Below the pieces are notes generated by a model. That model was not told the origin of the DNA, did no database searches, and was given only the letters and a program-made list of their open reading frames with translations. The translations under genes and the position numbers were made by a program. Positions 15,852-23,872 of a stretch of DNA of 52,282 nt are shown here, one piece after another; within the stretch, counting starts at the first letter, position 1, and each line of letters opens with the position of its first letter. The stretch covers positions 1-52,282 of the forward strand of contig NZ_FCOE02000048.1 in assembly GCF_001544915.2 (NCBI RefSeq). Direction: 5' to 3'. This DNA is from Caballeronia pedi (GTDB lineage: Bacteria > Pseudomonadota > Gammaproteobacteria > Burkholderiales > Burkholderiaceae).

Positions 15852-17165
15852 TTAGTCGTCACCCGGCCCCGAGGCGAGTTGGCGTTTGAACGTGTCGCGG
15901 TCCAGCGCCTTCTCCCACTTGGCGACGACGATCGTCGCAATGCCGTTGCCGATCACGTTGATCAGCGCGCCGCCTTCCGAGATGAAGCGATAGATGCCGA
16001 GCACCAGAACGAGGCCCGCGACAGGTATGCCGGGCACGGAACTGAGCGTTGCGGCCAGCACGATGAAGGCGCCGCCGCTGACGCTTGCCGCGCCTTTGGA
16101 CGTGAGCAGCAGGACGAGCAGAAGCGTGATCTGGTGACCGATGCTGAGCGTGCTGTCGGTCGCCTGCGCGATGAAGATGGCGAGCACGGTCATGTTGATG
16201 CAACTGCCATCGAGATTGAAGGAATATCCGGCCGGTACGACGAGACCGACGACGGACTTCTCGCAGCCGAGTCTTTCGAGCTTCGCCATGAGGCGAGGCA
16301 GCGCGGACTCCGACGACGACGTGCCGAGCACGAGAAGCAACTCCTCGCGGATATAGCGCAGAAAGGCGAGCAGGCTGAATCCCGCGAGCCTGCAGACCGC
16401 GCCGAGAACGACGAACACGAAGACGAGCCCGGTCAGGTAGTAGGTCATGAGAAGCTGTCCGTACGAGCTGAGCGACACGACGCCGTACTTGCCGATCGTG
16501 AATGCGATCGCGCCGAACGCGCCGATCGGTGATACGTACATCACGATGCGCACCATGTTGAAGAAGGTGTTCGCGCCGGCGTCGATCACGGAGAGAAGCG
16601 GCTTGCTGCGTTCGCCGAGCATCTGAAGCGCAAAGGCGAAGATGATCGAGATGAAGAGCACTTGCAGAATGTCGCCTTCCGCGAACGCGCCGAACACCGT
16701 CGTCGGAATGATGTGCGACAGAAATCCGACGACGCTCTGGTCGTGCGCGGCCTTGGTGTACGCAGCGATGGACGACACGTCGAGCGTGCGCGGGTCGATG
16801 TGCATGCCGCTGCCGGGTTTCATCAGATTCACCGCGACGAGACCGATGGCGAGCGCAAGCGTGGTCATCGCCTCGAAGTAGATGAGCGACTTGATGCCGA
16901 CACGTCCGACCGACTTGATGTCGTTCATGCTCGCGATACCGTGCACCACGGTGCAGAAGATCAGCGGCGCGATCATCAGCTTGATGAGCTTCAGGAAGTT
17001 GTCTCCCAGCGGCTTCATCGCTTCTCCGGCAGAAGGATGGAAGTGCCCGAGAAGGATGCCGAGCACGACCGCGATCAACACCTGGATATACAGATGCTGG
17101 AACCACCGCTTGCGCGGCCGGGGAATGGCTTGCGCCTCTATGGGCGCTTCCGTTGCGATGTTCAT
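15852..17165 (-). CDS. dctA: C4-dicarboxylate transporter DctA
   Basis: Sodium/proton-coupled dicarboxylate symporter of the inner membrane (437 residues, normal DctA length). Visible marks are HLYIQVLIAVVLGILLGHFHP at the first membrane segment, LIKLMIAPLIFCTVVHGIA, the serine-rich LGTSSSESALPRLMAKLE re-entrant loop, GYSFNLDGSCINMT, and GGAFIVLAATLSSVP. AGGAGA precedes the ATG. It lies 73 bp after the VOC gene in a unit with a CoA-transferase and an HMG-CoA-lyase-like enzyme, suggesting that it imports the dicarboxylate those enzymes process. No dctBD two-component genes are nearby. Confidence 0.93.
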   Translation of the reverse strand: MNIATEAPIEAQAIPRPRKRWFQHLYIQVLIAVVLGILLGHFHPSAGEAMKPLGDNFLKLIKLMIAPLIFCTVVHGIASMNDIKSVGRVGIKSLIYFEAMTTLALAIGLVAVNLMKPGSGMHIDPRTLDVSSIAAYTKAAHDQSVVGFLSHIIPTTVFGAFAEGDILQVLFISIIFAFALQMLGERSKPLLSVIDAGANTFFNMVRIVMYVSPIGAFGAIAFTIGKYGVVSLSSYGQLLMTYYLTGLVFVFVVLGAVCRLAGFSLLAFLRYIREELLLVLGTSSSESALPRLMAKLERLGCEKSVVGLVVPAGYSFNLDGSCINMTVLAIFIAQATDSTLSIGHQITLLLVLLLTSKGAASVSGGAFIVLAATLSSVPGIPVAGLVLVLGIYRFISEGGALINVIGNGIATIVVAKWEKALDRDTFKRQLASGPGDD

Positions 17166-17238
17166 GAGATGTCTCCTGCTGCTTCGTTGAGAAGCGGGTC
17201 GGCTTATCTGCCGTTCACCGCTCGATGTGGGTCGCCTG

Positions 17239-17622
17239 TTACACGAGTTCGGATATCTCGATCAGGTTCAGATCGGGATCCCGGATATAGACAGAGCGAA
17301 TCTTTTGCGTGGCGCCCGTGCGTTGTACGGGACCTTCGATGATTGGCCAGTTGCATCGTTCGAGATGCGCGATGACGTCGTCCAGCGGAAGCGCCGCAAT
17401 GAAGCACAAGTCGAGCGCACCGGCCACCGGGAGATGCGCTTTCGGCTCGAACTCGGCGCCGCGAACATGTACGTTGATCTTCTGATTGCCGAATCGGAAC
17501 GCAATGCGCCCCTCGCCGAACGTTTCGAGCCGCATCTGCATGACTTCGGTGTAGAAGCGCTTCGTGGCGTCGACATCGACACAGGTAAGGACGAGATGAT
17601 CGAGATGGTCGATCAAGTCCAT
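17239..17622 (-). CDS. VOC family (glyoxalase-fold) protein
   Basis: A 127-residue metalloprotein of the vicinal oxygen chelate fold. Two beta-alpha-beta-beta-beta repeats are visible: LDHLVLTCVDVDATKRFYTEVMQM with FRFGNQKINVH, then LCFIAALPLDDVIAHLE with SVYIRDPDLNLIEIS. Metal ligands are probably the first His, the His of NVHV and the final Glu. ATG 17622 is chosen from the GGAG before it and the family N-terminus. It resembles small VOC proteins annotated as virulence or fosfomycin-type but lacks features that would confirm either. It lies between the lyase gene and dctA. Confidence 0.83.
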   Translation of the reverse strand: MDLIDHLDHLVLTCVDVDATKRFYTEVMQMRLETFGEGRIAFRFGNQKINVHVRGAEFEPKAHLPVAGALDLCFIAALPLDDVIAHLERCNWPIIEGPVQRTGATQKIRSVYIRDPDLNLIEISELV

Positions 17623-17687
17623 GTCAGACTCCGGTAAGAGCCATGGACATGGCGCGAAAGAGGAAAACCCTGCATGCCGCCGCTCCT

Positions 17688-18653
17688 TCAGTTTGCTTGC
17701 GCGAAGGCGCGTTGTTCGGGTTTCCCGTCGCTGGCGGTGCAAGGCATCGCGTGGAGATCGAGACGGCGGCCCGCCTTCAGCAACTGGCTCGGGACGTCGT
17801 GGCCGATCAAGCCCGGCAGCAGCGCTGAAGCGGACAACAGCGCGGCGAGATCGACGCCCGTGTCATAGCCATCGAGTTCGAGCATGTGAACCAGCTCTTC
17901 GGTGCAGACGTTGCCCGTTGCGCCGGGTGCGTACGGACAACCGCCGAGCCCGCCAAGCGACGCATCGAAACGGTCGACGCCCGCATCGAGCGCGGCGAGC
18001 GTGTTCGCGAGCGCCATGCCGCGCGTGTTGTGAAAGTGCAGCGTGAGTTCGAGTACGGGAAAGCGTTCGCGCGCGGCCGCGCACAACGCGCCGACCTGCG
18101 ACGGAAACGCCATGCCTGTCGTGTCGCAGAGCGTGACACCGTGCACGCCGAGATCGGCGAATCGTTGCATCCAGCCGAGCACGTCTTCCTGCGCGATGTC
18201 GCCTTCCATCGGACAACCCATCGCCGTGGACAGCGACACGTTAATGGCGACTTGCGTCTGCTTCACGACGCCGATCACATCGCGCAATTGCGCGAACGAT
18301 TGCTCGCGGCTCATGCGCAGGTTCGTGCGATTGTGGCTTTCGCTCACCGACATCACCAGATTGACTTCATCGACGCCGCACGACAGCGCGCGCTCGGCGC
18401 CGCGAATATTCGGCACGAGCACCGTATAAACGATCCCATCGCGCCGCGCGATGCCATGCATCACCGCTTCGGCATCGCGCAGCGCGGGAATCGCTTTCGG
18501 CGACGTGAACGACGTCACTTCGATCTTCGCGTAGCCGCACGCGCTCAAGTCGTCGATCAGCGCGATCTTCGCGTCGGTATCGACGAATCGAGCTTCGTTC
18601 TGGAAGCCGTCGCGGGTCGCGACTTCCTGGATATAGACACGTTTGCCAGTCAT
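17688..18653 (-). CDS. HMG-CoA lyase family enzyme
   Basis: DRE-TIM metallolyase of 321 residues that splits a 3-hydroxyacyl-CoA such as HMG-CoA into acetyl-CoA and a keto acid. The catalytic Arg and Asp are in EVATRDGFQNEARF, the metal-binding histidines in LHFHNTRGMALANTLAAL, and the flexible-loop cysteine in GLGGCPYAPGATGN, closely matching true HMG-CoA lyases. AGGAG precedes the ATG, 12 bp after the CoA-transferase stop. The pairing with a class III CoA-transferase suggests activation of a free 3-hydroxy diacid and then cleavage, not leucine breakdown, because no liu genes are present. Confidence 0.9.
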   Translation of the reverse strand: MTGKRVYIQEVATRDGFQNEARFVDTDAKIALIDDLSACGYAKIEVTSFTSPKAIPALRDAEAVMHGIARRDGIVYTVLVPNIRGAERALSCGVDEVNLVMSVSESHNRTNLRMSREQSFAQLRDVIGVVKQTQVAINVSLSTAMGCPMEGDIAQEDVLGWMQRFADLGVHGVTLCDTTGMAFPSQVGALCAAARERFPVLELTLHFHNTRGMALANTLAALDAGVDRFDASLGGLGGCPYAPGATGNVCTEELVHMLELDGYDTGVDLAALLSASALLPGLIGHDVPSQLLKAGRRLDLHAMPCTASDGKPEQRAFAQAN

Positions 18654-18665
18654 GACGCGCTCCTG

Positions 18666-19856
18666 TCAGATGATGCCGCGCGCACGCCATGCGTCGCGGG
18701 TTGCGGAATCGATGCCGATGCGTTCGAGCACCGCATCCGTGTGCTGCCCGAGCGTGGGCGCTTGCGAGTCGATCGTGCCGGGCGTCGCGCTCAGCTTCGG
18801 AACGATGCCCGGCACCTGCACGGGCGTGCCGTCGTGAAGTTGCGCACCGAGGATCATGTCGCGCGCGCGATAATGCGGGTCGCTCGCGATATCGGCTACG
18901 TCGTAGATCTTGCCGGCGGGAATGCGCGCTTCGTTGAGCGCGGCGAGCACATCGTCGAGCGGCTGACGATTCGCCCATTCGGCGATCGCGGCATCGATAC
19001 GCTCGACCTGCTTCACGCGGCCATCGTTCTGCGCGAGCGCGGGGTCATCGGCGAGATCGCGGCGGCCGATCATCTCCATCAGGCGACGGAAGATGCTGTC
19101 GCCGTTGCCCGCGATCAGCGCGTACTTGCCGTCCGCGCAGCGGTACGCATTCGAAGGCGCGATGCCTGGCAAACTGCTGCCCGCCGGCTGTCGCACGGCG
19201 CCGAACGCGGAGAATTCGGGGAGGAGGCTCTCCATCATGTTGAAGACCGATTCGTACAGCGCGACATCGATCATCTGACCTTCGCCGCCGTTCTGATCGC
19301 GATGACGCAGCGCGAGGAGAATGCCGATCACGCCATGCAGCGCGGACAGCGAATCGCCGATGGACACGCCCACGCGCACCGGCGTGCGGCCTGGCTCGCC
19401 GCTCAGGTGCCGCAGCCCGCCCATCGCTTCGGCCACGACGCCGAAGCCGGGACGATCGCGATACGGACCTGTCTGCCCGTAGCCCGAGACGCGCAGCATC
19501 ACGAGACCGGGATTGAGCGTGTGCAGTTCGTCCCAGCCGAGGCCCCACGCTTCGAGCGTGCCGGGGCGGAAGTTTTCGATGAGCACATCGCTTTGCGCGA
19601 CGAGCTTGCGCGCAACGTCCTGACCTTCGAACGAGCGAAGATCGAGCGTCAGCGATTCCTTGTTGCGCGATTGCGCTGCCCACCACACCGATGTGCCTTC
19701 ATGAAGCAGACGCCATTTGCGCAGCGGATCGCCCGTGCCGGGCGGTTCGATCTTGATGACCTGTGCGCCGAATTCGGCGAGCATCTTTCCAGCGAAGGGA
19801 CCGGCGATGAGCTGTCCCATTTCGAGCACACGTATGCCCGCAAGCGGCTTCGTCAC
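18666..19856 (-). CDS. Class III (CaiB/BaiF) CoA-transferase
   Basis: A 396-residue transferase that moves CoA between acids, often from succinyl-CoA. Visible are the N-terminal PLAGIRVLEMGQLIAGPFAGKMLAEFGA, the KIEPPGTGDPLRKW segment, RNKESLTLDLR, and the catalytic Asp in EGQMIDVALYESVFNMME. The C-terminal motif ARDMILGAQLHDG and VPGIVPKLSATPG is usual. The start is GTG at 19856 with AGGAGAC upstream. Mammalian SUGCT, a homologue, transfers CoA to glutarate and HMG, and the adjacent HMG-CoA-lyase-type gene fits that chemistry. The preferred acid here is unknown. Confidence 0.9.
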   Translation of the reverse strand: MTKPLAGIRVLEMGQLIAGPFAGKMLAEFGAQVIKIEPPGTGDPLRKWRLLHEGTSVWWAAQSRNKESLTLDLRSFEGQDVARKLVAQSDVLIENFRPGTLEAWGLGWDELHTLNPGLVMLRVSGYGQTGPYRDRPGFGVVAEAMGGLRHLSGEPGRTPVRVGVSIGDSLSALHGVIGILLALRHRDQNGGEGQMIDVALYESVFNMMESLLPEFSAFGAVRQPAGSSLPGIAPSNAYRCADGKYALIAGNGDSIFRRLMEMIGRRDLADDPALAQNDGRVKQVERIDAAIAEWANRQPLDDVLAALNEARIPAGKIYDVADIASDPHYRARDMILGAQLHDGTPVQVPGIVPKLSATPGTIDSQAPTLGQHTDAVLERIGIDSATRDAWRARGII

Positions 19857-19944
19857 GGTTGTCTCCTGTGAAGCGTCGTTTTATCGATGCCTCACTGTGC
19901 GACAACGCGGCGGCGCTGAAAATCAATGAATTTTCAAGGACCCT

Positions 19945-19957
19945 TTCCGCTTTGGAA
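19945..19957. promoter_or_regulatory. Candidate LysR-type binding box (T-N11-A)
   Basis: TTCCGCTTTGGAA is a T-N11-A dyad inside a longer perfect stem (CCTTTCC at 19942-19948, GGAAAGG at 19954-19960). It lies in the 118-bp gap between lysR and the CoA-transferase gene, about 90 bp before the GTG start, where an activator site is expected. A terminator is less likely because no T-run follows on either strand. Confidence 0.45.
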
Positions 19958-19974
19958 AGGCGTCGAAGGTCTTG

Positions 19975-20880
19975 TCAGGCTTGCGTTTGCGCCGACATGA
20001 AGTCGAACAGACGCGCGGCTTCCGGAGAGAGGGCGTCGCGCGAACGGGTGCCGATCCAGAGCGTGCGGTCCGCCCAATCGTCGATGAGACGAACAGGACG
20101 AAGCCCTGCCGCGAGGATCTCGGTGCGTACCGCCGCCTCCGGTAACACGCCGATGCCGAGCCCTTGCTCGATCATCCGGCAGATGCCATCGAAACTGCTG
20201 ACCTGAATGCGTACCTTGAGCGTGCGTTCGGCGCTGAATGCGGCGTCGAGCAGACGCGCGAGCAGAGAGCTTCCTTCGTTGAGGCCGACGTATTCGTAAT
20301 CGAGCGTATCGACGAACGCGACCTCTTCGTGTGATGCAAGCGGATGAGCGTTCGGCACGAGCAAGACGAGCCTGTCCTGTCGATACACTGCCTTGTCGAT
20401 ATTCGGTGCGGGCACGTTGTCCGCGAAAATGCCGATATCCGCATCGCCGTTCGAGACGGCCGCGACGATATCACCGCTCAGCCGCTCTTCCAGCGATATC
20501 TTGACGCTCGGATTGTCGGCGAGAAAGACACGCACGTCGCGCGGAAGAAACTGCACGATCGCCGACGTATTTGCCCACATGCGCACATGGCCGCGCACGC
20601 CGACGGCATAGTCGCTCATCTCGTTGGCCATGCGGTTCACGCGTTCGACCACTTGCCGCGCGTGCGCAAGCAGCCCTTTGCCGGCCGCGGTCAGTTCGAC
20701 GCCGCGTGGCTGGCGCAGCAGCAGCGTGCAGCCGGTGCTGCGCTCGAGGTCCGCGATGCGCTTGCTCACCGCCGATAGCGTCAGGCTGGTGCGATCGGCG
20801 GCGCGCGTCAGGCTGCCGAGTTCCGCGACGACGATGAAAAGCCGCAGCGAATGCAGATCGTAGTGGAAGTAGCTCGTCAT
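19975..20880 (-). CDS. LysR family transcriptional regulator
   Basis: A 301-residue activator. The N-terminal winged helix (LHSLRLFIVVAELGSLTRAADRTSLTLSAVSKRIADLE) is followed by a linker helix (LLAHARQVVERVNRMANEM) and a two-lobed effector domain (RGHVRMWANTSAIVQFLP; DADIGIFADNV; GLGIGVLPEAAV). It is encoded on the same strand as, and upstream of, the CoA-transferase/lyase/DctA genes. That is unusual, as most LysR genes are divergent from their targets, but it still makes those genes the likely regulon. The inducer is probably the dicarboxylate or its CoA ester. Confidence 0.9.
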   Translation of the reverse strand: MTSYFHYDLHSLRLFIVVAELGSLTRAADRTSLTLSAVSKRIADLERSTGCTLLLRQPRGVELTAAGKGLLAHARQVVERVNRMANEMSDYAVGVRGHVRMWANTSAIVQFLPRDVRVFLADNPSVKISLEERLSGDIVAAVSNGDADIGIFADNVPAPNIDKAVYRQDRLVLLVPNAHPLASHEEVAFVDTLDYEYVGLNEGSSLLARLLDAAFSAERTLKVRIQVSSFDGICRMIEQGLGIGVLPEAAVRTEILAAGLRPVRLIDDWADRTLWIGTRSRDALSPEAARLFDFMSAQTQA

Positions 20881-21101
20881 AAGGTGACGTCATGAAGAAG
20901 CGTGCCGAGCCGTCACTGTAACGGAAACGCGCTCGGGCGTGCCGCGCCACCACCAGGCACCGGCTCTAGATGAGCAGCAACAGAATATCGTTGAGATCGA
21001 CAAGCTCGCCCGTGCGTTCGAGAGATAGCCGTTCTTCCGCTATGGTTGGCGGCGGGAGCAACGCCGCCGCGGTTCTTCATGTGTCCGCTGCGGAGCAAGC
21101 G

Positions 21102-21392
21102 CTATTTCAGGTGAACGATGACCGAGCCCGCCGATACTTTCGGCGCGGCCGCACCTGTATTCCCGGCGTTCTTCGCTATCCAGTCCTTTGCCCTTTGTAC
21201 GCTCTCGTCGACTCCCGCTTGGTCGTCGCAGACAGTCACTGAAAATCCGCCATCGTCGCTGCGGGCTAGCGTGTAGCCGACAAATCCTCTGACGCTACGC
21301 AATAGCTCCTCGACTTCCGCCGCGCGCGATTCCAATACGTCGAATAACTCTTTGGCGCCCGTTCCGGAATAGGCTCTTAATACCGCTTGCAT
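21102..21392 (-). CDS. Small ABM-like (dimeric alpha/beta-barrel) protein
   Basis: A 96-residue protein: QAVLRAYSGTGAKELFDVLESR, then VEELLRSVRGFVGYTLARSDDGGFSVTVCDDQAGVDES, then RAKDWIAKNAGN and VIVHLK. This beta-alpha-beta-beta pattern matches antibiotic-biosynthesis-monooxygenase-like stress or unknown proteins. The catalytic role is not known; many such proteins are structural or bind small hydrophobic molecules. AGGAGA precedes the ATG at 21392, which I prefer to the earlier open frame up to 21542. It stands alone between lysR and the porin. Confidence 0.7.
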   Translation of the reverse strand: MQAVLRAYSGTGAKELFDVLESRAAEVEELLRSVRGFVGYTLARSDDGGFSVTVCDDQAGVDESVQRAKDWIAKNAGNTGAAAPKVSAGSVIVHLK

Positions 21393-21832
21393 GATCGTCT
21401 CCTGACTTTTGATTAAAAGGGTATTGAAATTCCCGCACCAACTGTGCGTGCGGACCGGCGCGCTGGCTTGCTCGGCAGCGCGTATGAACGAGAAAGAAGA
21501 TGGGCAGGCTGAGGTGCAATAGAGTGCTTCAAGTGTAGTCATCTTTCAGGGATGTTCGATGCACAAAGCGGCGCCCGTTGTTCACGCGCGTGATGAACCA
21601 TGCGCTTGGGCCGATGGTTTCGTTGCCTTGTTTCCCAGCCTTGCGCGAGCCCCACGTTCGACTCATCGCTTTTGCAGGTTGCCGGTTTCTGCTGGAGTCG
21701 CATAGAGTGTTAGAGAACATCGCGCGTCTTGCCGATGATGATTCGCATGACTGCACGTTATTCAGCATTGACCCTTGCACACGCCGCGTTTCCGGGAGCA
21801 GGTCTTCTCTGCGCATTGGCTGGAGCAGACAA
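21393..21832. other. 440-bp divergent gap before the porin, no gene seen
   Basis: The region separates the ABM-like gene from the porin and should hold both promoters. An isolated TTGACC occurs near 21770 but no good -10 follows at standard spacing. Open frames that run into the porin from 21578 do not resemble proteins. An sRNA cannot be excluded, but no terminator-like hairpin with a T-run is visible. Confidence 0.4.
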
Positions 21833-23011
21833 ATGAACAGGTTGCTGTTGAGTGGGGCGGCCACGATGATCTCGCTGGCCGGCGCGGCGCAGGCGCAAAG
21901 CAGCGTCGCGCTCTATGGGCTGATCGATGCGGGCCTGACATACACCAGCAACGAGATCACCGGTTCGCGCGGCGGACACAGCAACTGGCAGATGACGAGC
22001 GGCGCTGTCCAGGACAGCCGATGGGGTCTGCGCGGAGCCGAAGATCTGGGCGCGGGTCTGAAGGCCATCTTCACGCTGGAAAGCGGTTTCAATCTGAGTA
22101 ACGGGCAGTCCTTGTCGGACAATCGCATCTTCAATCGCCGTGCTTATGTCGGCGTGTCTAGCCGCGATTACGGCACGGTCACGCTGGGCCGTCAGAGCGA
22201 TGGCATGGTCGACTTCGTCGCGCCGTTGTCCTTGACCGGCACGGAATTCGGCGGAACGCATTTCGCGCATCCGTTCGACATCGACAACCTGAACGATTCA
22301 TTTCAGATCAACAACTCGGTGAAGTACACGAGTCCGGAATTCGCCGGTTTCAGGCTGGGTGCGTTGTACGGATTTTCCAATCAGGCAGGTGGATTCACCA
22401 ACAATCGTGCCTTTAGCTTCGGCATGTCGTATGTCCGTGGGCCGTGGAACTTCGGTGTCGGCTACTTGCAGCTCAATAGCGCCGCACGCACGCCAGGCCA
22501 GTTGAACGCGAATGGCGCAGTCACCGATACCACCGCCTCGTCGCTGCAGGGCGTGCTTTCCGCGAGCGCCGTGCCGCTCGGTGTACTGGCCGACAGCCAG
22601 AAGACGCTGGGCGCAGGCGTGAACTACTCGTTCGGCCCGGCTGTCGCGGGCTTCGTATATACGCAGAGCAAACTCACGCGTTTTTTTCAGACGAACTTGA
22701 GCGCGAATTTTCAGAACTTCGAGGGGAATTTTCGCTATGCGCTCACGCCGATGGTCGAACTCTCAGGCGCATACACCTATTCGCGCGCGGGCGGAAACGG
22801 AGGCGGCGGCATTCCCCATTGGAACCAGGTAAGCGCGATGGCCGATTACCGCTTCTCGCGGCGTACCGATGTCTATATTCAGGGGGCGTGGCAGCGCGTG
22901 AGCCCGAGCGGTAGTTCGCCGCTGGGCGTGGCATGGATAAACGGGGTGAGCAATCCATCTTCCACGACCACTCAGCTTCAAGCGACGGCCGGCCTGAGGC
23001 ATCGGTTCTGA
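21833..23011 (+). CDS. Burkholderia-type outer-membrane porin
   Basis: General diffusion porin of 392 residues, expected to form a 16-strand trimeric barrel. The signal peptide is residues 1-22 (ends AQAQ). The mature start SSVALYGLIDAGLTYTSN is characteristic of beta-proteobacterial porins, followed by SRWGLRGAEDLGAGLKAIFTLE, NRRAYVGVSSRDYGTVTLGRQ and the C-terminal ATAGLRHRF ending in Phe, the BAM recognition residue. GGAG precedes the ATG at 21833. It stands alone. The specific solute is unknown, although catabolic islands often carry such porins. Confidence 0.92.
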   Translation: MNRLLLSGAATMISLAGAAQAQSSVALYGLIDAGLTYTSNEITGSRGGHSNWQMTSGAVQDSRWGLRGAEDLGAGLKAIFTLESGFNLSNGQSLSDNRIFNRRAYVGVSSRDYGTVTLGRQSDGMVDFVAPLSLTGTEFGGTHFAHPFDIDNLNDSFQINNSVKYTSPEFAGFRLGALYGFSNQAGGFTNNRAFSFGMSYVRGPWNFGVGYLQLNSAARTPGQLNANGAVTDTTASSLQGVLSASAVPLGVLADSQKTLGAGVNYSFGPAVAGFVYTQSKLTRFFQTNLSANFQNFEGNFRYALTPMVELSGAYTYSRAGGNGGGGIPHWNQVSAMADYRFSRRTDVYIQGAWQRVSPSGSSPLGVAWINGVSNPSSTTTQLQATAGLRHRF

Positions 23012-23140
23012 AGCGCTCGCCAAAGCCAGGTGGCGTGGATCCAGTTTTCAGGAATTCGTCGCGCTGCTAGTATCGATGGAGCACAGTGAGATTCTGCAAG
23101 GGGCATGAAATCAAAGACTGACTGCGCCCGCGACTGAACG

Positions 23141-23170
23141 AAAAAAAAGCCACCTCGATCAAGAGGCGGC
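23141..23170 (-). terminator. Intrinsic terminator of hcp
   Basis: Read on the minus strand, GCCGCCTC-TTGATC-GAGGTGGC forms an 8-bp stem (one G-U pair) with a 6-nt loop, followed directly by eight T residues. It lies about 20 bp after the hcp stop codon. This is the clearest terminator in the window. Confidence 0.88.
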
Positions 23171-23190
23171 CCGCTCTCATCAACCCAACA

Positions 23191-23679
23191 TCAAGCCTTC
23201 GGCGCAAGCCACGAATCTTCGGCTTCGATACCGTCCGGCTCGTACGTCCACGTGATCTTCTCGTACGTGAAGGCGAGATCTTCCATGTGGCCCAATTGCT
23301 TGTTGTTCGGGTCCAGCGCGTTCGGCGTCCACGACTTCATGTTCGTGAGGATTGCGTTCGACAGCTTCACGGTGTAGTACTTCTCTTCCGTGCCCTTCGG
23401 CGAGATGCGGTAGAACTCCAGCGACACGTCTTTCATCTGCTCGCCCGAAGTCAGCGCCTGAAACAGCTTGGGCGAGGACTTGTCGATTTCCTTGGTGATG
23501 GTCATCGCGCCATGCACGCGCTTGCCCGTAGGCAGACCGGTTTGCGGGCTCTTCGGAATTTCGATGGTGTGATCGACAGCCTGGACGAGAATCTTTCCTT
23601 CGTGACCCTGGACTTTGTTCGAGCCTTCGATCTTGCCTTGATTTTGGCCTTCGAGGGTGAGGTAGCACGGCATCGGCAT
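23191..23679 (-). CDS. hcp: Hcp / TssD, type VI secretion tube protein (orphan)
   Basis: A 162-residue protein that forms the hexameric inner tube of the type VI secretion system and is exported with effectors. Family features are PCYLTLEGQNQGKIEGS, GKILVQAVDHTIEIPKSPQTG, KRVHGAMTITKEIDKSSPKLFQALTSGE, VSLEFYRI and YYTVKLSNAILTNMKSW. CGGAGA precedes the ATG, and a strong intrinsic terminator follows. No other tss genes, vgrG or toxin genes are in the window, so it is an orphan hcp expressed as a single-gene transcript that works with a T6SS encoded elsewhere. Confidence 0.93.
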   Translation of the reverse strand: MPMPCYLTLEGQNQGKIEGSNKVQGHEGKILVQAVDHTIEIPKSPQTGLPTGKRVHGAMTITKEIDKSSPKLFQALTSGEQMKDVSLEFYRISPKGTEEKYYTVKLSNAILTNMKSWTPNALDPNNKQLGHMEDLAFTYEKITWTYEPDGIEAEDSWLAPKA

Positions 23680-23839
23680 GATGTGTTCTCCGGTTTGGTT
23701 GGCGCGTTTCGTTTAGCGCATGAGATGTATTCTGCGGACGCGCCGTTACGGTCGCGTTTCAGGAAAGCGGCTTCAGGTTACGAATGAAACATGGGGCTGG
23801 CGCGATGAAACAAACATGGACGTGAGCGCACGGAACCCG

Positions 23840-23863
23840 TCGCGGATGACGTAGCATCCGCGA
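23840..23863 (-). terminator. Stem-loop after the GH64 gene
   Basis: CGCGGATG-ACGTAG-CATCCGCG is a perfect 8-bp stem (9 with the flanking T-A pair) starting 10 bp past the GH64 stop codon, flanked by repeated AACCCG words. No T-run follows on either strand, so it may be a Rho-assisted or mRNA-stabilising hairpin, not a classic terminator. Confidence 0.45.
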
Positions 23864-23872
23864 ACCCGAAGT

